Counted from the stretch's first letter, positions 8,601 through 17,376 are shown. The stretch is 64,000 bases of DNA from [Clostridium] hylemonae DSM 15053 (GCF_008281175.1 NZ_CP036524.1:2790001-2854000); one strand, 5' to 3'. Numbers and translations: made by a program. The notes: generated by a model from the sequence alone, not told the origin.

Positions 8601-9486
8601 TAACCGTTTTAAGCTGCGCCTCCGCTGCCGCCTTCGAGGCCTGAACCGCTGCAAGCGACTGCTGAAGCTGCGTATCCGTCACGTTCAGCTCTGCCATCTT
8701 TTCCGTGATCTCCAGCTGCGCCTGCTTGATCTCCTCCGCCTTCTGCGAGATCTGAGCTTCTGCTTCACCGACACCGGAAGATGCCTGGGCCTTGCCGGCA
8801 GCCAGCGCGGCCTTGCCGTTAGCCACCTGATCCTTAGCCTGCTGAAGCGCGGAGGCTGCTTCGTTCATCTTTTCTTCCAGCGCAGCTTTGACGTCTTCAT
8901 TTAACGCTTCTACCTTCTGTTCATTTACCGTGACCTGCACAGTTTCCTCGATGCTGCCGGCAGTGGATACCGAGGCTACGCCTTCCACACTTTCCACTTC
9001 AGGAAGCACCTGTTCTTCGATGATGCGCGTCGTCTCTGCCGCATCTTCCCCCGATGCGCTCACTGCCGTGATAAGTACAGGCATCATACTTGGATTCAGT
9101 TTCATAATAATGGGATTCGTTACTTCATCCGGCCAGAAACCGCTGATTTGATCCAGTCCTTCTCTCATCTCTATTGTGACAGAATCCATATTGGCCGTCT
9201 GGTCAAATTCGAGAATGACTGTTGAAGCATTTTCATTAGACACAGATTGTACATTCTTGATATTGCTCACCGTTGCCATCGTCTGTTCCACAGGCTTTGT
9301 GACAACTGTCTCCACTTCCTCCGGACTGGCTCCCGGATATGTCGTCATAACTATAGCATAAGGCAAATTCATACTCGGAAGCAGATCTACCGTCATATTT
9401 CCAAATGACACAATACCGAGGATTATGATCAACACAACTCCTACCACTACAGTATAAGGTCTTTTTACGCTGAATTTTGATAACAT
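5698..9486 (-). CDS. RND-family efflux permease with a large coiled-coil insertion
   Basis: This 1262-residue protein is a proton-driven exporter of the HAE/AcrB superfamily. Its start (LSKFSVKRPYTVVVGVVLI), the first porter loop (LLPSMNLPYAIVMTTYPGASPEEVE), the helix-4 region (GMLVDNSIVVIENIYRMRNE) and the second half (VGFVMLSGIIVNNGIVFIDY) are typical. Unusually, about residues 195-450 of the first extracytoplasmic loop form an Ala/Gln/Glu-rich heptad-like stretch, apparently a long antiparallel coiled coil. Standard bacterial RND pumps are about 1030 residues and lack it. No adaptor or outer-membrane gene is near, as expected for a Gram-positive. The HD-domain gene follows. Substrate is unknown. 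Confidence 0.92.
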   Translation of the reverse strand: MLSKFSVKRPYTVVVGVVLIIILGIVSFGNMTVDLLPSMNLPYAIVMTTYPGASPEEVETVVTKPVEQTMATVSNIKNVQSVSNENASTVILEFDQTANMDSVTIEMREGLDQISGFWPDEVTNPIIMKLNPSMMPVLITAVSASGEDAAETTRIIEEQVLPEVESVEGVASVSTAGSIEETVQVTVNEQKVEALNEDVKAALEEKMNEAASALQQAKDQVANGKAALAAGKAQASSGVGEAEAQISQKAEEIKQAQLEITEKMAELNVTDTQLQQSLAAVQASKAAAEAQLKTVNVSCDQLQAQMADLQKDPAANADAIAQLQTEIDNCNATKAALEAAIAQLTEQEASLKEGQGKVTAGRQQLEAVQKQVNNGAMSLAEARGQLASAQVQAAAGLGEGAAQLAAGEAMIQSQEAQMEAAKGEASASADLSGMLNADMVKTLLAAENFSMPAGYVTENGLDYLVRVGDKFKSIEDIKNLVLIDMEGIDPVKLTDVANVELVSNSDETYAKINGKSGMMLSIQKQTGYSTGDVSDRVLEKLQSISKEHKEINAVTLMDQGVYIDLIVNSVLKNLLYGAVLAIIILLVFLKSIRPTFVIACSIPISIMTALVAMYFSGVTLNIISLSGLALGVGMLVDNSIVVIENIYRMRNEEGASAKTAAIEGARQVGGAITASTFTTICVFLPIVFTSGITRQLFVDMGLTIAYSLLASLIVALTLVPMISAGLLKKTEEKESRLFIRIKDWYGSMLSKALNRKVLVLAGAFVLFVASGALAISRGTEFMPQMESTEISMTLEMEKGTSLEDTAKAADKVMDRVGGLKDVKDIGAMVSSSNMMGTSSSSNMVEFYAITGDKPSMSNNELKKEIEKVTKDMDGELTVNMSNMDMSALGSSGINVQIKGKDLDKLQKIAGDIKSMLEDIKGTQNVTDGTEDNKEELRVIVDKTKATEHGLTVAQVYQSLNKRLSEAQKATSLSTDTEDFDIYVVDDADESLSREDIRKLTVTAEKQDGTSEEVKLSDIAAFEDASGLQAISRKDQSRYMSVTSEVKDGDNIGLVSSRVNKALKAYDVPDGYEVKMVGEDETINESMTELFKMLGLALVFMYLIMVAQFQSLRSPFIVMFTVPLAFTGGLFGLWIAGKAVSVIAMVGFVMLSGIIVNNGIVFIDYTNQLIAGGLSRHDALVEAGRTRLRPIIMTALTTILGLSTLAVGVGMGADMVQPMAIVTIGGLIYGTILTLVVVPCIFDLFHKREKARLREEIEEDAET

Positions 9487-9694
9487 TGATGTCCCTCTTT
9501 CTAAGTTTTAGCCGCGCCTGGCATATACAGCCCGATCATGCCGCCGCCCGCACAGGCAGTCCAATCGCTGATACGTAAATAATAGCACTTGAGGGTTTAA
9601 ATAGCAACGATTCCGGTATATAATAATTGCAGGAAAAATACGATTTTAGATTTATTTTATAATTGGTTTAAAAAACAGAAGGAGGATACGACAA

Positions 9695-10420
9695 ATGTCA
9701 AAATATGTCCTGATCACAGGCGCTTCCAGAGGTATTGGAAAGGCTGCCGCCGTTCTCTTTGCCGCCAGAGGTTATCATGTGTTTATCAACTGCCGCCGTT
9801 CTGCCGGCGCGCTTGAAGAGGTCAAAAGAGAAATAATATCTGCAGGCGGTTCCTGCGACATGGTGACAGGTGACGTAGGGGACCCGGAAGATGTAGACAA
9901 AATATTCTCCTTTATATACAGCAGGTGCGGCTGTCTGGACGTGCTCATCAACAACGCGGGATGTGCCCACATCGGTCTGTTAAGCGACATGACCGACGGG
10001 GAGTGGAGCCGCGTTATCCAGACGAATCTGTCTTCTGTATTTTACTGTTCGCGCGCCGCGGTTCCTCCCATGGTGCGCAGAAAGCAGGGTAGGATCATCA
10101 ACATCTCTTCCATGTGGGGTACGCTCGGCGCTTCCTGCGAGGCCGCCTACTCCGCGTCAAAAGCCGGGGTACACGGTCTCACAAAAGCGCTCGCAAAGGA
10201 GCTGGCGCCGAGCAGCATACAGGTAAATGCCCTGGCCTGCGGCGTCATTGATACAGAAATGAATGCTCAGCTGGATGAGGAAGAACGGCTGGCACTTGCA
10301 GATGAGATCCCGGCCGGCCGATTCGGCACTCCAGCCGAAACTGCTGAAATGATCTGGAACATAGCAACTGCCCCGCCATATATGACGGGGCAGATCATAG
10401 GTATAGACGGGGGCTTTTAA
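9695..10420 (+). CDS. Short-chain dehydrogenase/reductase, FabG-like
   Basis: This 241-residue NAD(P)-dependent SDR has the cofactor motif TGASRGIG at residues 8-15, NNAG near 90, and the catalytic Ser and Tyr-X3-Lys in ISSMWG...YSASKAG. It ends in [10 protein letters not shown]. It resembles FabG and also the stand-alone SDR (YmfI type) that reduces the 5-aminopentanone modification on elongation factor P in Firmicutes; no fatty acid synthesis genes are adjacent, so the latter is possible. Its 3' end overlaps the convergent exoA gene by 4 bases. The ATG has a GGAGGA site. Confidence 0.85.
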   Translation: MSKYVLITGASRGIGKAAAVLFAARGYHVFINCRRSAGALEEVKREIISAGGSCDMVTGDVGDPEDVDKIFSFIYSRCGCLDVLINNAGCAHIGLLSDMTDGEWSRVIQTNLSSVFYCSRAAVPPMVRRKQGRIINISSMWGTLGASCEAAYSASKAGVHGLTKALAKELAPSSIQVNALACGVIDTEMNAQLDEEERLALADEIPAGRFGTPAETAEMIWNIATAPPYMTGQIIGIDGGF

Positions 10421-11169
10421 CACAGATCGAGCTCTACCGGACAGTGGTCTGAACCCATGACATCCGTGTGTATCCTGGCATCCTCCAGGCGCTCTTTCAG
10501 ACTTTGTGATACACAGAAATAATCAATGCGCCAGCCCGCATTCTTTTCCCTTGCCCGGAACCGGTAGGACCACCAGGAGTAGATCCCCTCCTCATCCGGA
10601 TAAAAGTAGCGGAATGTATCAACAAAACCGGACGCTTTTATCTTGCGGAACTTCTCTCTCTCTTCATCGGTAAATCCCGCATTCTTTCTGTTTGTTTTCG
10701 GATTTTTCAGATCGATCTCTTCTGCTGCCACATTTAAGTCTCCGCAGAAAATAACCGGTTTCTTTTCTTCCAGCTTCTTAAGATAAGCAAGAAAAGCATC
10801 CTCCCACTCCATCCTGTACGACAGTCTGGCCAGTTCACTCTGGGAATTGGGCGTATACACTGTCACAAAATAGAATTCCTCAAATTCCAGCGTGATGACC
10901 CGGCCTTCTTTATCATGTTCTTCTATTCCGATACCGCACGTAAAAGACAACGGTTCTTTCTTTGTAAACACGGCGGTCCCGGAATATCCTTTCCGCTCTG
11001 CATAATTCCAGTATTGAAAGTAACCGGGTGTCTCCAGTTCAAGCTGCCCCTCCTGCATCTTTGTCTCCTGTATACAGAAAATATCTGCATCCGCCTCCTG
11101 AAAGAAGTCCATGAAACCTTTCTGCACACAGGCACGAATTCCATTTACATTCCATGAAATGCACTTCAT
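10417..11169 (-). CDS. exoA: Exodeoxyribonuclease III / AP endonuclease
   Basis: This 250-residue enzyme of the EEP nuclease fold cleaves DNA at abasic sites and degrades 3' ends in base excision repair. Motifs are complete: WNVNGIRA at the N-terminus, QETKMQ (metal-ligand Glu), [23 protein letters not shown] (catalytic Asp and Asn), and [11 protein letters not shown] (catalytic Asp-His) at the C-terminus. Length is normal. It is probably co-transcribed with truA, whose stop is 29 bases upstream. Confidence 0.93.
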   Translation of the reverse strand: MKCISWNVNGIRACVQKGFMDFFQEADADIFCIQETKMQEGQLELETPGYFQYWNYAERKGYSGTAVFTKKEPLSFTCGIGIEEHDKEGRVITLEFEEFYFVTVYTPNSQSELARLSYRMEWEDAFLAYLKKLEEKKPVIFCGDLNVAAEEIDLKNPKTNRKNAGFTDEEREKFRKIKASGFVDTFRYFYPDEEGIYSWWSYRFRAREKNAGWRIDYFCVSQSLKERLEDARIHTDVMGSDHCPVELDLC

Positions 11170-11198
11170 TTATTGTCCTCCAATTATGTCTAGTCTTA

Positions 11199-11933
11199 TT
11201 AATAATACACTTTTCTCAGAAACAGACCTCTCGCCGGCGCAAGAAAGCCTGCCAGACTTCTGTCCTCCGCCGCGATCACGACCGGGAGCATGGCTGAGTC
11301 CCTTTTGCCGGTCCCGATCTCCAGCAGCGTGCCGGTCAGTATCCTGACCATATGATAAAGGAAGCCTGTCCCGTAATAGGTGATACGGACTTTATCTCCC
11401 GTGCTTACAATTTTTATATTCGTGATCCTGCGGACCGGGTCCCTGCACTCCTTGTCATCCGTAAAGCTTGTAAAATTCTTCACTCCGACAAGATACTCGA
11501 CCGCATTGCGCATCGCCTCGATATCCAGTTTCTCAGGATAATGGTAACAATATCTGCGGGAAAAAACATCCGGCTTCTCACGACAGTCGATGTAATATTC
11601 ATACTTCTTGCCCTTTGCGCTCTTGCGGGCGTGGAATCCGTTTTTGACGAGCTCTGCCTTGACGATCCTGATATCCTCCGGCAGATATCTGTTCAGTGAA
11701 TCCTTAAACTCCTGCGGATCATAAAGCTTGGACAGCTTGACGCTCGCCACCTGTCCGCGGGCATGTACCCCGGCATCTGTTCTTCCCGAGCCGTCCACAT
11801 GCACTCTGTAACCAACCAGTTTCCCAATGCTCCACTCCAGCACGAACTGGATCGTATTGTCTGTCGTGGCCTGTCTCTGCCATCCCTGATATCTGCTTCC
11901 GTCGTACGATACGGTTAATTTATACGTTCTCAT
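11199..11933 (-). CDS. truA: tRNA pseudouridine(38-40) synthase TruA
   Basis: This enzyme isomerises uridines 38-40 in tRNA anticodon arms. The start MRTYKLTVSYDGSRYQGWQRQ and the catalytic motif GSGRTDAGVHARGQVA (Asp) are diagnostic, and FLYHMVRILTGTLLEIGTG is the C-terminal signature. The ATG at 11933 is chosen because GGGTGAG lies 6 bases before it and the family starts there; in-frame TTG and ATG codons slightly upstream are alternatives. Length is about 244 residues, as usual. Confidence 0.93.
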   Translation of the reverse strand: MRTYKLTVSYDGSRYQGWQRQATTDNTIQFVLEWSIGKLVGYRVHVDGSGRTDAGVHARGQVASVKLSKLYDPQEFKDSLNRYLPEDIRIVKAELVKNGFHARKSAKGKKYEYYIDCREKPDVFSRRYCYHYPEKLDIEAMRNAVEYLVGVKNFTSFTDDKECRDPVRRITNIKIVSTGDKVRITYYGTGFLYHMVRILTGTLLEIGTGKRDSAMLPVVIAAEDRSLAGFLAPARGLFLRKVYY

Positions 11934-12088
11934 CTGCATCTCACCCAATCTGAATCTACGTCTGTTCTCTGTTACTTATCATCATCTGTTTGCCCGATTA
12001 TTATGTATGCTTTTTGAACCGCTTACGTTCAATAAGTATGTCAAAAATAGATTTAAGTTCCATTTAAGCTCCTGTTCTCCTGAACAGA

Positions 12089-12128
12089 ATAAAAAGGAAG
12101 AAGCAAATGAATCCTTTGCTTCTTCCTT
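12089..12128 (-). terminator. Rho-independent terminator of nrdR
   Basis: A perfect 14-bp stem (12094-12107 with 12115-12128) is followed on the minus strand by TTTTTATT. It is located 50 bases beyond the nrdR stop and before truA. Confidence 0.85.
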
Positions 12129-12177
12129 ATTCTAACACTATACGACATATTTCGTAAATACCTTCTTACACGTATTC

Positions 12178-12630
12178 CTAATTATCCAGGATTTTTTTCA
12201 GCTCATCCATAAAAGTATTGACATCTTTGAACTCTCTGTACACAGAAGCAAACCTGACATAGGCCACCTCATCCAGACTTTTCATCTCTTCCATGACGAT
12301 CTCACCGATCGTACTGCTTGGGATCTCCTTTGCCTCAAGGCTGAAGATCTTCGTCTCGATGGCGTCAACCGTCTTCTGGATGGCATCCGCAGATACCGGG
12401 TGCTTATAACATGCGCGCAGGACGCCGTTCTCTATCTTCTTGCGGTTGTACTGTTCTCTGTTGTTATCTTTTTTGATAATGATGAGCGGGATCGTCTCCA
12501 CTTTTTCATATGTGGTGAACCGCTTGCCGCACACGTCGCAGGAGCGTCTTCTGCGGATGGAACTTCCGTCCTCCGCCGGTCTGGAATCTATGACTCTTGT
12601 ATCTAGGTGGTTGCAGTATGGACACTTCAT
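12178..12630 (-). CDS. nrdR: Transcriptional repressor NrdR
   Basis: NrdR is a zinc-ribbon plus ATP-cone repressor of ribonucleotide reductase genes. It starts MKCPYCNHLDTRVIDSRP, has RRRRSCDVCGKRFTTYE (the second zinc Cys pair) and an ATP-cone from about residue 49. The 150-residue length is exactly that of the family. The ATG at 12630 gives the canonical N-terminus; the reading frame is open upstream but has no family match. ylmC lies upstream on the same strand. Confidence 0.95.
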   Translation of the reverse strand: MKCPYCNHLDTRVIDSRPAEDGSSIRRRRSCDVCGKRFTTYEKVETIPLIIIKKDNNREQYNRKKIENGVLRACYKHPVSADAIQKTVDAIETKIFSLEAKEIPSSTIGEIVMEEMKSLDEVAYVRFASVYREFKDVNTFMDELKKILDN

Positions 12631-12714
12631 CTTGACCCAAATCCTTTCTTCTGTAATACATATAGTATATCTGCTGTACGGACAGAAGTCAAACAACATT
12701 GCCAGTTTTTCCCT

Positions 12715-12957
12715 TTATTTTTTCTCCTCATGAATTTCTACCAAAATGACATCCGGACCGATTCTTTTGATGCACTTGCACGGGATAACATACTCGCTCC
12801 CGTCCCCGAAAAAACCGCAGAATTTTCCTGACTTCGGAATAATGATCGCCTCCACGTGGCAGCCGCAGTCATCCAGTATCAGATCCGCCACAAATCCCAG
12901 TCTCTTACAGTCACATGTATTGATCACTTCTTTATCCTGAAGCTCACTCAGTCTCAT
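12715..12957 (-). CDS. YlmC/YmxH family PRC-barrel sporulation protein
   Basis: This 80-residue PRC-barrel protein has MRLSELQDKEVINTCDCKRLGFVADL and ends ILVEIHEEKK, the YlmC/YmxH pattern found in spore-forming Firmicutes. The B. subtilis relatives are linked to sporulation; the molecular role is not established. The ATG at 12957 has a GGAGGCGG site. A GGGGTCAGACCCC palindrome lies 36 bases upstream. Confidence 0.8.
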   Translation of the reverse strand: MRLSELQDKEVINTCDCKRLGFVADLILDDCGCHVEAIIIPKSGKFCGFFGDGSEYVIPCKCIKRIGPDVILVEIHEEKK

Positions 12958-12992
12958 ACAATATCCGCCTCCCGAATCGCGCAGAATGCACA

Positions 12993-13030
12993 AGGGGGCC
13001 AGACCCCTTTTGAAAGGGGTCTGACCCCCT
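12993..13030. repeat. Palindromic repeat of the GGGGTCAGACCCC type, copy 1
   Basis: An 18-base arm (12993-13010) and its near-perfect inverted copy (13013-13030, one mismatch) are separated by 2 bases. Each arm contains the motif GACCCC/GGGGTC. The same element recurs at 31052-31093. It also lies between natB and ylmC, where it may stop or fold the transcript. Confidence 0.75.
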
Positions 13031-13080
13031 CCGGCCGCATCTGCTTCTTGTTTACAGTATATGCAGCCGGATATAAAGTG

Positions 13081-14295
13081 TCAGACATTCATAACTTTTT
13101 CGCTCTGGAAAGCTTTTACGATCACGCCGAGGAGTACGCCGCCGATCACAAGCGTCTCGATGAGTGTTATGCCGTACTGCAGCATAGACACATTCTGCCC
13201 AAGTATCCCCTTCATCACGAGCGCACTGTTATACAGCGGTATATAATAGTCCGTCTGTGTCGGGTCGCCGGTGGTGAACATCGTCAGCAGCCCTACCACA
13301 AGCACGAGCATATATGCCGGCATCACATATGTACTTGCCTCCTTGGTCGACTTGGCAAATACGGAGATAAGGGCGATGATACTGGAGTACAGGAAGGCTA
13401 TCGCCACAAGCAGCGCTCCGAGCATGACTACCTGCTGTACACTCAGGCTGATATTCAGCCCGTCGGCTCCCGAGCCGGTCATGGACTTCATCATCAGAGG
13501 CGCACAAACTACCATCGCAATGACATAGATGAGGGAAGATATCCCGGAGATCGTCATGAGTGAAAATACTTTTCCAAGGACGATTGAACTTCTCTTTACC
13601 GGTGATACGAGGAGGCTTGCCATCGTTCCTCTCTCCTTCTCGCCCGCGATCATATCAGTGCCGATACCCATGGCTCCCGCAAATAACAGAATCGTAATAA
13701 AATATGGAAGCATCATTCCGATCGCCTTGCCGCTGGCTTTATCATCATCCTGTATGATCATTTCATCGTTGTCTGAATTTACCGTAAACACCGTGAGCTG
13801 AGTCAGATCTCCGACGCGCCCCGCCAGAAGTGTCTGGCGGTATGCCTCCAGTACGCCTCCTGATATCTCTTCATAGGCCGCCTTGGAATAATCCTCAGAC
13901 GGATTGTAATAAGTCTTCACCTGGGGCACAGCCATACCCGGCTCATAATCGCGGACCGCGCTCTCAAAGCTGTCCGGAAATTCTATGATCAGATCTGCCC
14001 TGCCTTCGAGGATATCTTCTTTCGCTTTTTCCATCCCGCCGCCGTCTATCCTCTTTGATTTGAATTCCTGTCTGCTCTCACCGAGAAAGGCTTCAAAACT
14101 GGAAGGTTCGTTTGCCACATATACAACTGCTTCGTGTGATTCAATATCATCTTCCATATTGGTAATAAGTCCGCTTATGATCGTCATGATCAGTACCATG
14201 ATCAATACTGGGAGAAAAAATACGGAAAACACCATCTTCTTGTCTTTAAAAATTCTGGCCATCTCTTTGCCGAATATCTGCTTGATTCCATTCAT
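13081..14295 (-). CDS. ABC-2 type transporter permease, NatB-like
   Basis: This 404-residue permease has one N-terminal membrane helix (FSVFFLPVLIMVLIMTII), a large extracytoplasmic domain (about residues 45-175) and five further helices, as in NatB-type sodium or drug exporters. ERGTMASLLVSPVKRSSIVLGK is the cytoplasmic coupling loop typical of ABC-2 permeases. The start at 14295 has a GGGGGA site and is 1 base after the stop of the ATPase gene, so the two are translationally coupled. The substrate is not deducible. Confidence 0.88.
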   Translation of the reverse strand: MNGIKQIFGKEMARIFKDKKMVFSVFFLPVLIMVLIMTIISGLITNMEDDIESHEAVVYVANEPSSFEAFLGESRQEFKSKRIDGGGMEKAKEDILEGRADLIIEFPDSFESAVRDYEPGMAVPQVKTYYNPSEDYSKAAYEEISGGVLEAYRQTLLAGRVGDLTQLTVFTVNSDNDEMIIQDDDKASGKAIGMMLPYFITILLFAGAMGIGTDMIAGEKERGTMASLLVSPVKRSSIVLGKVFSLMTISGISSLIYVIAMVVCAPLMMKSMTGSGADGLNISLSVQQVVMLGALLVAIAFLYSSIIALISVFAKSTKEASTYVMPAYMLVLVVGLLTMFTTGDPTQTDYYIPLYNSALVMKGILGQNVSMLQYGITLIETLVIGGVLLGVIVKAFQSEKVMNV

Positions 14296-14296
14296 C

Positions 14297-15070
14297 TTAC
14301 ATTTCCCCCTTTCGTTCCTTATATAATTCAAAGAACGCATCTTCCAGATCATCTGTGCCGGTCATATTAAGCAGTTCCTGAAGTGATCCCTCCGCCACTT
14401 TACTGCCGTCTATTATCACGCCGATACGGTCACAAAGCTTTTCCGCTTCGGACATGATATGCGTCGATACGATGACAAGCTTTCCGTCTTCTCTCAGCTT
14501 CCGCAGATAATCTGTAACACTCCTGGCCGTGACAATATCAAGCCCGTTCGTCGGTTCATCAAAGATGACAATATCAGGGTCGTGTACGAGGCTGACCGCG
14601 ATCGCCGCCTTCTGCTTCATTCCGGTGGAAAGCTCCTTGATCTGCTTGTGGGCAAAATCTTTGATCCCGAAATATGTAAACAGCTCTTCCTTGCGCTTCT
14701 CCAGCACATCCTGCGGAACGTTATGCAGCCTGCCGAAAAATCCGAACATGTAGTCCACGTCAAACTGTTCATCCAGCTTTATATCGCTTGTGAGAAATCC
14801 GATGCTCTCTCTCACCGCCTCCGGTTCTTTCTGTACTTCGTGGCCGCCGACATAGATCTCGCCATCCGATGGCTTGATCAAAGTAGCGATACATCTGAGT
14901 GTTGTCGTCTTTCCAGCGCCGTTTGGTCCCAAAAGGCCGTATATCTCCCCTTCGCGCGCGGTCAGGCTCAGATTATCCACAGCAGTCTTCTTCGGATTCT
15001 TTGTCTTGGATTCCAGCATCTGCTTCTTATTCAGTTTATAGATTTTCGTCAAATTCTTAATCTCGATCAT
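14297..15070 (-). CDS. ABC transporter ATP-binding protein, NatA-like
   Basis: This 257-residue ATPase has Walker [11 protein letters not shown], signature LSTGMKQK, Walker [13 protein letters not shown] and the switch His in [10 protein letters not shown]. It powers the NatB-like permease encoded immediately downstream. The ATG at 15070 has a GAGGAG site. Confidence 0.92.
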   Translation of the reverse strand: MIEIKNLTKIYKLNKKQMLESKTKNPKKTAVDNLSLTAREGEIYGLLGPNGAGKTTTLRCIATLIKPSDGEIYVGGHEVQKEPEAVRESIGFLTSDIKLDEQFDVDYMFGFFGRLHNVPQDVLEKRKEELFTYFGIKDFAHKQIKELSTGMKQKAAIAVSLVHDPDIVIFDEPTNGLDIVTARSVTDYLRKLREDGKLVIVSTHIMSEAEKLCDRIGVIIDGSKVAEGSLQELLNMTGTDDLEDAFFELYKERKGEM

Positions 15071-15145
15071 AACCCTGCTCCTCATTTTTTCTGTATTATT
15101 ATGTTAATACAATAATATTTCTTTTTCTCCTGTTTGTCAACATAA

Positions 15146-15595
15146 TTATAACGAACGGGACGTAATTATTTTCATCACACCGCCGCACACCGCAGAAAAT
15201 GCCGTCACGACTACAAGCGTATAAAATACAATATAATTATAATATCCGGCAATGACGGCCGCCGTCATGAATACGGCGATACATGTTCTGTATGCTTTCG
15301 CCTGGCCTTTTGTACATATTTCAATTGTCCGCTCGTCATGTTCTTTAATATACAGCTTCCGCAGATATTCCCGGCTCCCAAGCGCCTTAGCGGACACAAA
15401 GATCCCGTAGAACATTACACCGGCCCACACAGTGAACAGTCCGGCCTGGAACCCCTGAAAGAAGCTCCCCGCATGTTCGGACGGGTCCATCGCATCGGCC
15501 CTCATGTAGCTTATCACGATCACCGCGACGGATACTAATGCAAATATACTTTCTAATATTATGCTGCGTTTTAATTTTTTCCTATACTCTTCCAT
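15146..15595 (-). CDS. Four-helix membrane protein paired with an XRE regulator
   Basis: This 149-residue protein has four hydrophobic segments (about residues 12-30, 50-68, 105-120 and 124-140) and a cytoplasmic loop KLYIKEHDERTIEI. Such proteins are commonly coded next to small XRE regulators in Firmicutes; function is unknown. The ATG at 15595 follows a GGAGG site and lies 2 bases beyond the XRE stop, so the two genes are coupled. Confidence 0.7.
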   Translation of the reverse strand: MEEYRKKLKRSIILESIFALVSVAVIVISYMRADAMDPSEHAGSFFQGFQAGLFTVWAGVMFYGIFVSAKALGSREYLRKLYIKEHDERTIEICTKGQAKAYRTCIAVFMTAAVIAGYYNYIVFYTLVVVTAFSAVCGGVMKIITSRSL

Positions 15596-15597
15596 AT

Positions 15598-15804
15598 TCA
15601 AATATCCTCCACATCTGAAAAGTCAAACACATCTTCTATCATTACGCCGAAGAACCGGGCTATCTTATATGCCAACACGAGAGATGCCGTGTACTTTTCC
15701 CGCTCCAGCGAGATGATGGTCTGCCGGGTGACTCCGACCGCCATGGCCAGTTCTTCCTGTGACAGTTTATGCGCCTTCCTGAGCTCCTGTATCCGGGTTT
15801 TCAT
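15598..15804 (-). CDS. Small XRE-family transcriptional regulator
   Basis: This 68-residue protein is a bare Cro/C1 helix-turn-helix (LSQEELAMAVGVTRQTIISLEREKYTASLVLAYKIARFFG) ending VEDVFDF-like, as in the YozG/YgzD group. It probably represses its own operon with the four-helix membrane protein. Confidence 0.88.
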   Translation of the reverse strand: MKTRIQELRKAHKLSQEELAMAVGVTRQTIISLEREKYTASLVLAYKIARFFGVMIEDVFDFSDVEDI

Positions 15805-15919
15805 ATATCTTTTATCCTCTTTCTCTGTTTTGTACAGTACGCTTTACACCTTTAGTATAGTTTGCTTTACATAATATGTCAAGTGTATTTTACATTAAAT
15901 TCAGTGCGGAGAGCGCAGA

Positions 15920-15946
15920 AACGGGAAGGCACCAGGCCTTCCCGTT
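15920..15946. terminator. Hairpin after the ferredoxin gene
   Basis: A perfect 11-bp GC-rich stem with a 5-base loop lies 21 bases beyond the ferredoxin stop on the minus strand. The following T tract is short, so termination strength is uncertain. Confidence 0.6.
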
Positions 15947-15966
15947 AAATGTATTTCGCTTATTTC

Positions 15967-16152
15967 TTATTCTTCGATATCTATAACAGACACCGGACAG
16001 CCGTCTCTTGCGTCTTTTGCTGTGCTTTCGCATTCCGGCGCCACGTCGGCATACGCCTCTGCAATACCGTCATCATCAAAACGGAAAACTTCCGGGCAGA
16101 CAGCCACACAGGCTCCGCAGGAAATACATCCTTCATTTACTCTGGCTTTCAT
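15967..16152 (-). CDS. Single-cluster 4Fe-4S ferredoxin
   Basis: This 61-residue ferredoxin resembles the Thermotoga/Desulfovibrio type. CISCGACVAVCP supplies three ligands plus the CP motif, and GCPVSVID near the C-terminus supplies the fourth. It carries low-potential electrons in the cytoplasm. It follows the carbamate kinase gene by 60 bases but has no obvious functional tie to it. Confidence 0.9.
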   Translation of the reverse strand: MKARVNEGCISCGACVAVCPEVFRFDDDGIAEAYADVAPECESTAKDARDGCPVSVIDIEE

Positions 16153-16212
16153 GGGTCATTCCTCCTCGCATTTTTCCATAGTATGTCCCGCAAAACTCCA
16201 GGTTATTCAAAT

Positions 16213-17142
16213 TTATTTTATGACTGTGCCGGTCTTTCCCTTCAACGCTTCTTCCAACTTGTCAAATGATGTGATGAGCGCGCTCCGGCCTTCCCTCTTT
16301 TCAATGAATGCCACAGAAGCGCTGAACTTTGGAAGCATGTTATATTTTCCGAAATGGCCTGCCTCCATATATTCTTTCGCCTGCTCCAGCGTGATCTCTC
16401 CAAGCTCTTCTTCCTCCGGCCTTCCGATATTGATCTTAACCTTCTCCACACTCGTGAGAATGATCAGCTCATCCGCATCGATCTCCTCTGCCATCTTCCC
16501 GGCAGCCAGATCCTTTTCTATCACTGCGCTGGCGCCCTTTAGATGGTTGTCCTGCTGCAGCACAGGTATCCCTCCTCCGCCGCACGCAATGACGATCTGG
16601 TCCGCATCCATGAGGGCCTTGACAGCGTCGATCTCCACGATACTCACCGGATTCGGGGCTGACACAACGCGGCGGTACCCCTTTCCAGGCTCTTCCACAA
16701 CATAGTTTCCTTTTCTGCGCTCTTCGTTGGCCTCCTCCGCCGTCATATAGCGGCCGAGTACCTTCGTCGGTGTATAAAAAGCTTCATCATAAGGGTCGAC
16801 AACGACCTGTGTCAGTATCGTGCTGACCGTTCTGTATATCCCCCGGTTCAGCAATTCCTCACGTATACCGTTCTGCAGGTCATAACCGATATACCCCTGG
16901 CTCATGGCAGAACAGACAGACATAGGCGCCGCCGTATAATCCTGATGCACCCTTCCAAATTCATTCATAGCGGTGTGGATCATACCGACCTGTGGTGCAT
17001 TACTGTGGGTGACCGCCACCTGATATCCGGCTTCTATCAGCCCGGCGATCGTTCCGGCTGTATATTTCACCGCTTCTTTCTGTTCCGGCAGCGTCGTTCC
17101 AAGCGCCCTGTGTCCCAGTGCTACTACTACTCTCTTTTTCAT
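16213..17142 (-). CDS. arcC: Carbamate kinase
   Basis: This 309-residue amino-acid-kinase-fold enzyme interconverts carbamoyl phosphate plus ADP with carbamate plus ATP. NAPQVG, CSAMSQGYIGYDLQN, the TQVVVD segment and ACGGGGIPV are family signatures. The usual first motif ALGGNAL reads ALGHRAL here, a change in the phosphate-binding loop. No ornithine or oxamate carbamoyltransferase and no arginine deiminase gene is adjacent, so the source of carbamoyl phosphate (for example purine or ureide breakdown) is unknown. Confidence 0.9.
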   Translation of the reverse strand: MKKRVVVALGHRALGTTLPEQKEAVKYTAGTIAGLIEAGYQVAVTHSNAPQVGMIHTAMNEFGRVHQDYTAAPMSVCSAMSQGYIGYDLQNGIREELLNRGIYRTVSTILTQVVVDPYDEAFYTPTKVLGRYMTAEEANEERRKGNYVVEEPGKGYRRVVSAPNPVSIVEIDAVKALMDADQIVIACGGGGIPVLQQDNHLKGASAVIEKDLAAGKMAEEIDADELIILTSVEKVKINIGRPEEEELGEITLEQAKEYMEAGHFGKYNMLPKFSASVAFIEKREGRSALITSFDKLEEALKGKTGTVIK

Positions 17143-17282
17143 AATCTATACCTCGTTTGATTTAATGGCGTACATAAAATATAAGAAAATTATATTATCT
17201 TTTTACGATAAATGCAACGCCTTTATTTCCATTATATCTCCGTATAAAGCCCCGGAAGCAGCGGTTTCGGCATATATGAATC

Positions 17283-17320
17283 AAAAAACGTCAGCCTTCC
17301 GGAAGGCGAAACGCTGACTG
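17283..17320 (-). other. Terminator-like hairpin in the arcC leader
   Basis: On the minus strand GTCAGC pairs with GCTGAC around an inner palindrome, followed by GTTTTTTG. It lies 141 bases before the arcC start, so it may attenuate arcC or end an upstream minus-strand transcript. I do not recognise a known riboswitch here. Confidence 0.45.
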
Positions 17321-17376
17321 TCTTGGGTACTTCAATGCAGCTTGTGCCTGTGAGATAAGAAATGCAAAATCATTTC

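Noticed and set aside
17321-17376. Possible riboswitch on either strand between arcC and tRNA-Gly
   Set aside because: Hairpins are present, but I could not match the conserved core of any riboswitch class I know; only the terminator-like stem and the promoter were kept.
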